DNA from: Nematostella vectensis
Taxonomy: Eukaryota; Cnidaria; Anthozoa; Actiniaria; Edwardsiidae
NCBI RefSeq assembly: GCF_932526225.1
Contig: NC_064036.1
Location: forward strand, 13,447,181-13,511,180
Direction: 5' to 3'
Length of the DNA: 64,000 nt
The notes beneath the pieces are model-generated. The model ran no database searches and was not told the origin of the DNA. It saw only the letters and a list, made by a program, of their open reading frames with translations. A program made the translations under genes and the position numbers. Positions 34,893-46,000 of this stretch are shown here, piece after piece (within the stretch, counting starts at the first letter, position 1; each line of letters begins with the position of its first letter).

Positions 34893-37800
34893 TATTATTG
34901 TGTTGACGAGGAAGTTGTCTTTCGTCCAGAAAGCAGATCAAAGTTGTGGTATGCAACACCGATGAACGTAAATTTGACCCAGAGAACCCAACAATAACAC
35001 AATTCACAAATTGCTTCTGATTGGACAAATCTACAAGCTACAAAATGAATTATCGATGGAAATTGAATTAAAGATCACAGAGTTTTGTTAATAAAAAGAG
35101 AATGATTTAGGAATCCCATCTAGGTGGAATTTCTGATAAGCAATTTTGCGATTGAGAATTGAATTAACTGAGAGGCACTTTGTAAAGATTGTGTCAGCCT
35201 CAAAAAGAAAATTACTTTAAAGAAACTAATTTTCCTTCACGCTCGTAAATAATTGAGACTAATTGAAATCAATAATTAAACTAAGGAAGCTAGAAAGTTG
35301 GAGCTTTCGAAAAAACGTGCTTCCTTTGGGTTTGGAATACATATGCTATTAGGAAAACGTTTGGTTTTAACTGCAAAGGAGATATTAATAATAATTTTGG
35401 ACACGAAATTGGTTCATATAACTAGAATGCTTTGCCTTCTTTCTATCGAAAATCAGCGAATTTCCACACACAAAGCATTGATAAAGGCAACTATATTGTT
35501 CGAGAACGTTTATGTTTTAGTGTTTTGGTTGGGTTTGCAGACGAATGTTTATTTTATCATTTGCACTGGAAGGGAAAAAGGTATTGGTGATAGGTTAAAC
35601 AACGGTGGTTTAAACCAACGCACTTTGTAATAGAGATGTCTCGTCAAATCACAGTTACGGAAAAAAAAAACACTTTGGATCAAGATGCCCTATGGGAGAC
35701 TGGGGCGAGCACGCGTGAATGATGGTAGAAACAAGAAAAGCGTCCCGGTGGCCCATTCAGGATTCTCTAAACGTTTGCGCGTTTCTTTTTCCATATGAAT
35801 TCGATATTCTGTTTTCTGTCCAGAGCTTTGAGCATCATCATCTCCATCAATGTATGCTAAATATGTGGTGCTGTTGTGGACATATCTCCGCATGATTTAT
35901 TCATATGAATCTCATGATCTCATGTATCTGAATGTGATAAGTCTGCTTGATTACATAGGCATGTTGCTTTGAAGTTTTCATATTCCCTACAGGCCTGTTT
36001 TCTCCAGGGTATTTCGGTCGCGTTGCACTCCCGGCATTTTATCTCTTTAGAGATAAACTTTTCTAACACTTTTTGTGTTATAAGGGTGGTTTTTCAAGCC
36101 TCCCACCGACCCGCCCTTTTCCTACCAGCGTCTCCCGTCTCCCCCCCCCCCCCCCCCCACACACACAAGCCGATCACTGTGTGTGACACACACGCAAGCA
36201 CCCTAGCCTCTCCTCCCGACCTATGGCCCTACACTATGGTACAAGGAGGGGGGGACCTATGGCCCTACACTATGGTACAAGGAGCATATCAAACATATTC
36301 CCCACGGATAGTGTCCTTCGTATGCATTGCCTTATATGGGCATTGATGCCCATATTTAGAAGAGCTAATGTTTTCCCGCTCCCTGATCTCCAGAAAACAT
36401 GGTGAAAAATGCTGATTCCTTTCAATTTGAGACTCGAGGCAAAAATGTGTCAAAAAAACTTTATCGCTTGGTCAAATCTTTATCACACAAGTCTTGAAAA
36501 GCCCTTAGACCCAGGCCTCCAAGAGATTGGCCGAGCGAGATTTAAGGTCACCCAAATATTGATATGGGGGGGACATATGGCCCTACACTATGGTACAAGG
36601 AGGGGGGGGGACCTATGGCCCTACACTATGGTACAAGGAGGGGGGGACCTATGGCCCTACACTATGGTACAAGGAGGGGGGGGACCTATGGCCCTACACT
36701 ATGGTACAAGGAGGGGGGTACCTATGGCCCTACACTATGGTACAAGGAGGGGGGGTACCTATGGCCCTACACTATGGTACAAGGAGGGGGGTACCTATGG
36801 TCCTACACTATGGTACAAGGAGGGGGGGACCTATGGCCCTACACTATGGTACAAGGAGGGGGGGACCTATGGCCCTACACTATGGTACAAGGAGGGGGGG
36901 ACCTATGGCCCTACACTATGGTACAAGGAGGGGGGTACCTATGGCCCTACACTATGGTACAAGGAGGGGGGGACCTATGGCCCTACACTATGGTACAAGG
37001 AGGGGGGGGACCTATGGCCCTACACTATGGTACAAGGAAGGGGGACCTATGGCCCTACACTATGGTACAAGGAGGGGGGGGGGTACCTATGGCCCTACAC
37101 TATGGTACAAGGAGGGGGGACCTATTCCCTACACTATGGTACAAGAAGGGGGGGACCTATGGCCCTACACTATGGTACAAGGAGGGGGGGGTACCTATGG
37201 CCCTACACTATGGTACAAGGAGGGGGGACCTATGGCCCTACACTATGGTACAAGGAGGGGGGGGGGTGCAAGAGGTTTGCTCCGTGTGATGCGTGGAAAC
37301 AGAAAAACTGAGGCCGTGATTAGTGAATCGTATTCTTCGTGAACCGTGAAATAGCGAATTTCTTGCGTGAATCGTGATTTCCAATCTGATGGACCTGAGT
37401 ACCTCGACTTCGGTTTCTGTTGTGTTTTTGACATTTTCGTGGCCATAAAAAAAAACAAATTTACTCAATGATTTGCAAACTTGCGAAAAATTAGTCTGTG
37501 TCCGTGATGAGCCCCCCCCCCTCCCCTCCCCAAGCCTACTCGCTCACCCCACTGCGGCGAGGTAGGGAATGGTGACCAGCCGCGCTATGTTTTTATTGTG
37601 ACAATCACGTTAATCATTAGCTAATGTGATGGTGTCACTAGAGAAACATTGCAACAACATCCCCTTCTTTCAAATCTAAATGCTCTTGGCAATACCAGCA
37701 CTGGTATTTGTACAAAATAATATTAAGATTGGTTAAGACACGCATCTGTGATTTATACACAATAGATTTGCTTTCTTAGCCGAGTTAATGCCATGCAAAT

Positions 37801-37950
37801 GAATTTCGATTATTACTGTGCAGCACCGTAAATAAGTAAGTTGGTTATTTTTACTCTCCCTCGGCTGTATCCAGTGCTTGCAACCGATCAGAGGCTGACA
37901 ACGGGCGCACAAAATTTGCAGAATTGAAATTACACTAATTCAGCTTCAAA
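34893..37950. other. Divergent intergenic region between two calmodulin-family genes
   Basis: The two ATGs are about 3.06 kb apart and point away from each other. The region should hold both promoters. It is AT-rich from 34.9 to 35.9 kb and then contains a C-rich run at 36.14 kb and the 36-bp minisatellite (36.22-37.27 kb). No exon was supported. Confidence 0.55.
36222..37266. repeat. ~36-bp minisatellite, split into a short and a long array
   Basis: The unit is CCTATGGCCCTACACTATGG followed by TACAAGGAG and a run of 5-9 G, with an A or a TA before CCT. Two copies lie at 36222-36285, then 280 bp of unrelated sequence, then about 19 copies at 36570-37266. Period varies from 34 to 38 because only the G-run changes length. 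Long frames across it are artefacts. Confidence 0.95.
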
Positions 37951-40900
37951 ATGGTGAGTATAAGTTCACTGGGCTTACAGTATAGCAATATATCTATTAT
38001 TCTGTGGAGGTTTTACGTTTACACTCCCTATCTCCATTCGTATGACTTTGACATTTACTCTATGGCATGGATTGTATTCAACCATTTATAAGTCCCTTTA
38101 GAATGTACTAACAAATAAAAAATAACGATTTTTATATAAGGTAACATCAGCCGCTTTTTCTCGATTTTATCACCCGAATCATGCATTAAATTCTCTAGAA
38201 AACTAGAATATTCCTAACTTCGCGTCGCTTGTTCGCTTCGAATCGCTCTAATGAATTTAGCGTCGTCAAACTATATTTTTGTTCTAAAACTTGTGTACGG
38301 GGAAAGGTAAAGTCCTGGCAATTTCCGGTGCTCATTTTACTTGTATATATTTTATCGCACCGACATTAATGTAACGAGCATGCAGAGTGATACGCGCTAT
38401 TCGTGTTTTGATCTGGCATAATAATTATTCAAAGAACACTGTGCTCTATACTGAATAATTTATAATTATACCCAAAGACGCCGCCCCGAATAGAAGCCAC
38501 CCTAAAATAAACGCCGCTTTACAGTTTAAAAATAATAGTCGGATTTAAGTCCCTGAAACTCGAATAAACTAACGCAGCTGGAACACGGAAAATTAGAAAT
38601 CGGCCGCGCTGCAAGTAAATACGTCACGCCATTTCAACTGGTGATATTTCAGCATAACATCTTATGGAAAATTTTTAATTGTTTCAAAAATCTTATAGAT
38701 GAAAAATATGAAAACAGAAGAGAATAAAAAAAGGTTTTCATGGTTTCCTGTGTAATACAAAAAGTCCCAACCCCCCAAACACAAGTGTCTGAGGAAGAGA
38801 TGTTCAGTTTAGGATAGTGGATATATCGGTTTTAGGAATACAAGGGAGGGCTCAGGGAAGAGTGGGGGGGGGGGGGGGGGAGGGGAGGGGCGTGACGGAG
38901 GAGATTTGAAGGACAAAGGAACCAGCCTCTGCTGCCTTTTTTTGCTACTTTAACTGTTAGCAAAAAAATAAAATAAAATAAAAATGTAAAAATGGCAAAG
39001 ATCTAGGGGCCTTGACAGAGTTTTTTAAAAAATCATCGCAGCGTTTTTACTGTCCGTTGGCCCCTATCCCCACCTCCTTTTCTCCCTCCCTTCCTTATTC
39101 TTGGCGCGGTGCTTAATTAGAAGTTTACGATTTTAGACAGGGCTGTAGCGGGAAGTGTGGCTAAGAGTTTTGAAAGCTAGATATTTCAGTCAGCCAAGCA
39201 GTGTTTTTTCTGTTCTTTTTAATTGGTTTCTTCCCCCCCCCCCCCCCCCCCCCCCAACCTTAATATTCATGACTGTGTTACGGCATTGGTATACAGGATC
39301 TATATAAAATCATTCGCATTTTTTGGCGTGCATGGAACTGCTTAGCTACATATAACCATCGTTCAGTGTCTAGCTATCGGGAAAACCTCGCATCTCGAGA
39401 CATGGAAGCCGATGAAGTTGAACTAAGCTGAAAACAATCCTCGAAGAAAGGAAATATGCGAAAGGTGTTATGATTGCATTCATGATATGTAATGGGCACA
39501 TATTTTAATAGAAAAAAAGTTTGTAATGAAGAAAAAGCGAGGCTCAAAGATGTAAAAGAAGGCGATAATAATTCATAGATTTATTAACCAGTAAATAACA
39601 AATCATAAATTTATAAATCAGAGATTTATTAGAGATAATCCATTCTTTTCCTAAAATCCGATTCCTTTTTCGACAGGTGGAAAAACTATCCAAAGCACAA
39701 ATCGCAGGTAAGCTTGTTATCATAATTGTTATTATTATTATTGTCTGATTATAAGTAGGAAGTTAGTAAGTGAACCTTAGTACCATGGTTAAAATATCAA
39801 TACTAAAACTGTTTTACGTATTTACTGGTAGCTGGGACGCGGTTTACCTTCAAGGTTGTGGAGATTATGTATCTTACGTAAGACGGGGAAAATCTGGAAG
39901 TGTAGCACAATATTTCTAACAAGCATGCTGGTAGTTTTGTACCCATTGCAACTGAATGCATAGTTAACTGTCCCTAGATTAAAAAAAAAGGCACATCGGC
40001 TTATTTTAACCTTAAAGCAGGGATGAATTTTTTTAACGATAAAACTTGAAAGTTTTAAAAATATCCAATTACCTAAGAAAAACGGTGATATGTCTGCGCT
40101 GCAGTTATTTGGATGTACTAAGCCTCAGGGTTTTTATTTAATCATCATCCAATTTCTGCCGATTTCATCTACTGCGTGTCTACCAGAATTCCATGATTAT
40201 TTATTAGGAATTGATGTTAAACCCAAATTCCGCTTTGTTCGCCACGTCGGATGGTTCATAACCTGCTTAGCGAGCCCGTTCTCCCCTCCCTTTTAAGACG
40301 CTAAGCGAGATGGTTTCTTGATCTTTTAGACTTTCCCAAAGTCCAAGTCTTTTAGACTTTCCCAAAGTTGTTCGGCTTTTTGTACATTTGTTTTTGCTGT
40401 GCGATTCCTCTCGGTGCGCCCGATTTTGTTTGCATCGCTTACTGAAGAAAAAGCTCTTTGGGGAAAATCAAATTTGGCGACTTGGGGCAAGTCTCCGAGA
40501 AGGATAAGACTCCCAAGCCTGTGCGAGTATTGAGTATCAAGACTGATCTATCAAATCACCTGTCATTTTTTTCCTCCGGTTTTTAGAGTACAAGGAGGCG
40601 TTCAACATGTTTGACAATGACAGGAACGGCACCATCTGCTCGCACGAGCTCGGCTCAGTCATGCGTGCACTGGGGCAGAACCCAACCGAGGACATGATCA
40701 GAGATATGATTGCATCCGCGGATAAGGACGGTGAGTTGACCGTGCGCTACTGTTATTCGTATAATACCTCGTCCTTTTATCGGCTAGACTAAGCGCCCGA
40801 TTGTCCAACCGTACCGTAGTCTCCCTCGACTCGTCACGCTAGGCGGCGCTTGAGCCCAGTTACTTACGCAGGATATAAGTTGAGCCTAATTACTGGAGCT

Positions 40901-41903
40901 CAAACGCTGCCTAGCGTGACGAGTCTAGAACGGTAGCGAGGTAAACTAACCATCCCGGATTTTTCGTCGGAATTCTCCCGACGCGAGAGAATGGAAAATA
41001 AGAGGATTTACGAATGGTACCCATTCGTCCTCTTCTACAATTCTAAACATATTTGCTCCGCATTCGAATACGCTGTAAGGCGCGTTCCAAAAAATTGGCT
41101 GAGGGGGGTGCGCAGTCATATGGAAAAAGCATAGTGTTTGAAGATTCCCTAATAAGAAATGACCCACTTTTTGGCCGCCAAGGGAGTGGGGGTGGGGGGG
41201 TGCGCACCCCCCAGTGGGCGCGCCTGCGCTGTTATGTGAGTGAACCTTGTGCTATATGTGCCCCTGTCATTTCTCATTTTTAGCTAGTGGTAACATCGAC
41301 CTTCAGGAGTTCCTCAGCATGATGTGCACCGTGCAGAGTGGGAAGACGCAGGAGATCCGCATGGCCTTCAAAAGCATGGATAAGGATGGCGACGGATTCA
41401 TCACCTTCGGCGACTTGAAAAAGACGATGCAAGAGTGTGACGAGCACCTGTCAGATGACGACCTCAAGCGCATGATCATTGATGCAGACTTGGACGAAGA
41501 TGGTCGAGTAAGCTACACTGGTGAGTGGCAGATCAATCTTTATCTATGCAAAAGTGTGACTACATAACTTTATATTATATTAACATTTATATGATGAGAG
41601 TGTACATGGTAGGCGTTTGGGGTTGCAAGGAACGGCCAAAGCAGGGGTTTTGCCACAGGCTAGTCTCTCCTTTTACCACCCAAGAGGGTCGGCATCACCT
41701 CATGTTCAGGGCAAAGGTAGTCTTCCTCGCAGCCGTCACGCTAGGCGGCGCTTGAAGCGAGGTAGACTAGAGCAAAGGCGATTGAAGTTACCATTTACTA
41801 ATAGTGGCTTGAGAAGAAAGAAACAGTACCACTTCCTTTATTTCTAATGCTGCATTTTTTGTTTGTTCCAGAGTTCGTGCAGTTCTTCAAAGATCGAGAG
41901 TAA
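37951..41903 (+). CDS. Divergent calmodulin-like protein, 148 aa
   Basis: Five exons: 37951-37953 (ATG only, donor GTGAGT), 39677-39707, 40587-40730, 41284-41520 and 41872-41903 (TAA). Exons 2 and 3 are 31 and 144 nt, the same as in calmodulin next door, and all phases match. The protein starts [17 protein letters not shown]. Loops are EF1 [14 protein letters not shown]2 [14 protein letters not shown]3 [12 protein letters not shown] (Asp in place of Glu at position 12) and EF4 [14 protein letters not shown]1, EF2 and EF4 keep the calcium ligands; EF3 may bind more weakly or prefer magnesium. The central linker ([14 protein letters not shown]) is changed, so targets may differ from calmodulin. 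AATAAA occurs at 42093-42098, about 190 bp past the stop. It probably arose by inverted local duplication of calmodulin. Confidence 0.93.
38867..38890 (+). repeat. G-rich homopolymer run in intron 1
   Basis: A run of G with a few breaks. A C run of similar length lies in the same intron at 39233-39255; the two could pair in the transcript. Confidence 0.8.
40812..40945. mobile_element. Inverted-repeat element in intron 3 of the calmodulin-like gene
   Basis: Arms share CTCGTCACGCTAGGCGGCGC against its near complement GCTGCCTAGCGTGACGAG, with AGTCTCC/CGAGGTA-type outer ends. A second relic with the same GTCACGCTAGGCGGCGCTTG text lies at about 41715-41770 in the next intron. Confidence 0.6.
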
Positions 41904-43022
41904 TAGCAGAGGGACTGAAGCTATCAATTTACTCCACAATTTCTCATATATAATTCAAGTTGTAGATAAATGTAATATCTCACAAGCATTCTTCTGTATT
42001 TTGTGGATGCAAAATCGTGAGATCATAGCTTTCTCACTGGAACCAGCCTTACACATCGAATAGTTTTGTAGAGTGCAATTTTGCTCGAAGAAAATAAAAC
42101 ACTCATAATCGGGTGAAATAAACTGAGGAAAAATGGCGCGTGCCCCTTATGCGATAGGCAAATCCAGGTGTAGCAGCAGGCTAACTCTCCCCTCCCCCTC
42201 TCCCTTTTTAATTGCTCCATTTTTCCCCGTTATTGAACACTTCTGTAGCAGCTTGAAACCAAAAAACCTCGTTACCATGCCAACCGTTAATCGAAAAAAA
42301 CCTAAAAGATTGTAATTTTTTTATATTTTGGTCCTATATTCTGTCTCGAGTACTAAGTCAAGTTAAATAATCAGTTACAGAAAAGCGTTATTTTTTACCT
42401 CGGATATTTTGGAGGGAGGGGGGTGTTTAAATGTTTCTCTCTTTTAAAAACTTGTTGACAAAAAGGCCTAAGTTTGTGGTTTTCTATCCTTGGTCAACTC
42501 TCTTATTTACGAGAGCCTCGCTTCCAAATATGATGCATGGGATATGTCGTCCTTCGCGAAATTGCTTTTCGGAAGTCCTTTGTTTCAAGGTCATCAAAGC
42601 CGCGGAAAGGAACTCGAGCCAACAAATACAAGGGCCGTAGCAGGGGTGGGGCACTGGGGGCACGCCTCTCCCAATATTTAAAAAATATATAAGGAAATGA
42701 CCAGTAGGGGCGTGGCTGTGCCCCCCGATATTTTGTCTTTGTATTGTGCCCCCCTCCCCCAAAATCAAAGGCTTGCTACGGCCCTGAATATACAAATATA
42801 TACAGTCGATAAGGTTAAACGCTTTGTTTTGGGAGAGTTGGGAGAATCCCCCTCCCCCCCCCCCCCCTTTGGAATGATCCGCAATTCGTACGTGACTGTC
42901 TACTGTGATCTAGAATGCGGAACCCTCGGAGAGAGGTCTTTATAAAGTGAGATACTCCTTTCAGCATTGACATTCTCCCTACAGTTCCGCAAAGAGCGAA
43001 TTATCTAGAGAGGAATACTAGC
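41904..43022. other. Spacer between the calmodulin-like and EGF/fibrinogen-like genes
   Basis: It holds the 3' UTR of the calmodulin-like gene, the MITE at 42629-42786, a C run at 42850-42867 and the promoter side of the downstream gene. No further exon seen. Confidence 0.5.
42629..42786. mobile_element. GGGCCGTAGC-type MITE
   Basis: Ends are CAAGGGCCGTAGCAG and CTTGCTACGGCCCTG in inverted order; AATA flanks both sides. It is a relative of the elements at 16941 and 48351. Confidence 0.6.
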
Positions 43023-46000
43023 ATGTGCGAAATGCGTTTCATTGTAGCCTTCTTGTTACTGATGGTGATTCCCGCAGATTGTGCGGTAAGTGAGATTGAG
43101 AATGTTTTAGAATGTTGTAACAATATACAATAATAATGCAATTGGATTTCTACTGCGCAACTATCAATGTAAATTTTCCGGTTACGCAGTAATGAATGGT
43201 ACATCACCTCAATGGTAGCCATCATAATAGCTGTATATTTGCGATTTAGGTTTGCCCAGATGCATCTCTGCAAAAATGTCTGGATCTTATACCCTCTACA
43301 ACTGCCTGCGACGTAGCCAAGAGCTGGCTACATACACAAAACAGCCCTGTTACAGCGAAGATTTGTGATCAACAGAGACAATCCATGGAGGCCTCTTGCA
43401 AGAGCATCTGTCCATCAGGCAATTCTATATTCTCGGCTTTCATTTATACAGTTTAAACGATTAACTTATTTTGTTTTTGTTTAATTATAGTGTCTTGTAC
43501 AGCATGTTTCCAAAAGGTCCACAAAGCTGTGGCCGAATGCGTCGATTTCTTTGCCAAGATACAGACATCTACAAGTAGCTGCGAAGTTCTCAAGAGAAAT
43601 CTTATTCAGCATTGTACACAACCAAAAATATGCAAGGGTCAGTAAAGGAGATCAAAAAAATTTCTCCAGATAAACGTTTTCTGCTGATGAAATATCCCAC
43701 AAAAGCTACAACGGCTGTGTCGTGCCAAAGGTCAATCGTTAACCAACCCAGATACTTTTACATCACGTCTAGATCTGACCGGATTATGCTGAAAGGAAAC
43801 TCAGATACAACTTCCTGTGTAAGACTAATCGTGTTTTTTTCACTCCCTACAGCATGTAAAAACTCGTTTTGTCAAAATGGCGGCTCGTGCCACACAGGCC
43901 CCACTCCCCACGTGATTTCGTGCAAATGCCCCAAAGGGTTCACGGGAATCTATTGTTAGTTCAGTAAGTAGGCGTAAGGCCGATTTAGACAGCACGGTTT
44001 AGTCGTATGCTATCTGCCTACGACGTTTCTTAGCCCTGAATTACACACTACGACTTTCATAGCCGAGCATCGTAGCGGAGCCGTAGGTTAATTTACACTC
44101 TGCGATTCGAGTTGTAGAGATGTCGCGGGTAAGTCGCATGCAACTAAATCAATCGCACTGTCTAAACAGCCTTCTTTTGAAATATTGGACGCTCTATCTT
44201 TGCAGTCAAACGCTATCTCAATTTTAATAAATTCCCTATCAAGTTAAATAACAAGTTATTTAACGCACTCTTCTCGCCGATCCTATTGTACAACTCGGAC
44301 TCATTGGGAGCTTACGATGCGATAAATTTTCAAAAATGGGAAACAGACCCCATAGAACGCTTGCATTGCCAATTTTTCAAATACTACTTTGGCTTGAACA
44401 AACGCGCCCCGAATGTCTCTGCCCGAAATGAGGCCGGCAGATTATAGCTAAAATCAACAATATTACGTAACACCCTACTGTTTTGGCTCCATATTCAAGC
44501 ATTACCAGAAAATAGTATTGCCAAACAATGCATGAAAATTTCTAGCGAATTGACATGTTCGGGTAAATCGAGCTTCATGTCCTCAATATGTAAGATACTA
44601 GAAAGATTTGATGCCCCATATAATAAGGAGACGATTTATAACAAATTTAAACTAGGAAAATTAATCTCAAATATTACAAACGAATCTTAACGTCATCAAA
44701 TGGGTCTTATAAATCTGAACAATAAGCTAATTTTTTACTCCTCTTTCAAAAAAGACACAAAATCTAGTGAATGCTATGATAAAATACTTAAGAACACAGA
44801 CAAGCTTTAGCCAAACTCAGACTAGGGAATCTTAATCTAAACATAGAAACAGGCAGACACACAAAACCTCCGATTCCAAGAGAGAAGCGTATCTGCCAGA
44901 TTTGTAACACTTTAGAAGATGAAAAACATTTCATGCTTTTCTGCGTCTCATCCCACTCTGAACGAAAGCAATTATTTTCTGATATCCAATCCCACTACAT
45001 TTTCTTTGACAATCTAAGTACATGATGATAAAATTCTGTTCCTTTTTAATAATGTTGACCCTTTTGTGAATAAGAAAGTAGCCCACTTTATATGCAAAAC
45101 ATTTAAATCAAGACCGAATACTCTCATTTAAGCCATATTATGTTATGCAATACCATCAATGTAAATGGAATGCAAATAAATAAATGTAATGTAAATGGAT
45201 GGGTCCGATTGCAGTCTCTGCATTTTTTCGGCATTGGCGTATTGGACCGGATAAACAATATTCTTCAAATTTAGACAGCAATATCTTGCTTGACACTAAT
45301 TGCACCGTTAATACTAAAACGGCATTTAGAGTTCTACAAGTCATTAAATTACGCCAATGTTTTTATTTTTGTCTCACAAGGGAAAATTTTACATGGTTTG
45401 CGTGTTTGTATGTTTGCCAACTATTTAAACTAGAGCTCTGAGTCCACGTTCGGTCGTTCCTTTCAGGTCGTTGCGACGCCAAACATCAATGTAAGAATGG
45501 CGGCACATGCGTTGGTAAGAACACGTGCTCATGCTCACGTGATTATACTGGGCCCCAGTGCAGTCGCCGTCGCCTCGGCACAGCAATCAACCCCGCACCT
45601 AACGCTAAAGCCATCTTGGATGCTGGAGATAGCGGAGGAAGTGGTCTGTATTGGATCCAACCTCCTGGAGAACCTAGCCCTGCGTTGACATACTGTGACA
45701 TGGATTACCAAGGTGGAGGGTTTAAAAATTACACTGAACTATATTTGCTATTTTTGCTTATTGCCTTATGCTAGCATACATCATAATAGGGGGATTCCGC
45801 TAAGAGATCACGTGACCTTTTCAGTGGCAAATTCAAGCCAAAATAAAGACTTAAATGACTGCGCCCGTCACCCCAGAGAACGAAAAAAAAAAAATGAATA
45901 TCTAAATAAAAATAAACCCTTTCCGAACTTTCTGGCTTTATTCTTAAGCGCTAAATACGTTGCTTTTTGTTGCTGTTATTATGCCGCTAAAGGCCTGAGC

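Noticed and set aside
36222-37266. CRISPR-like array
   Set aside because: Units are directly tandem with no unique spacers, and the DNA is eukaryotic.
36409-37342. Three overlapping frames of 240-300 residues with repeats such as YGPTLWYKEGG
   Set aside because: They are the same 36-bp minisatellite read in different frames.
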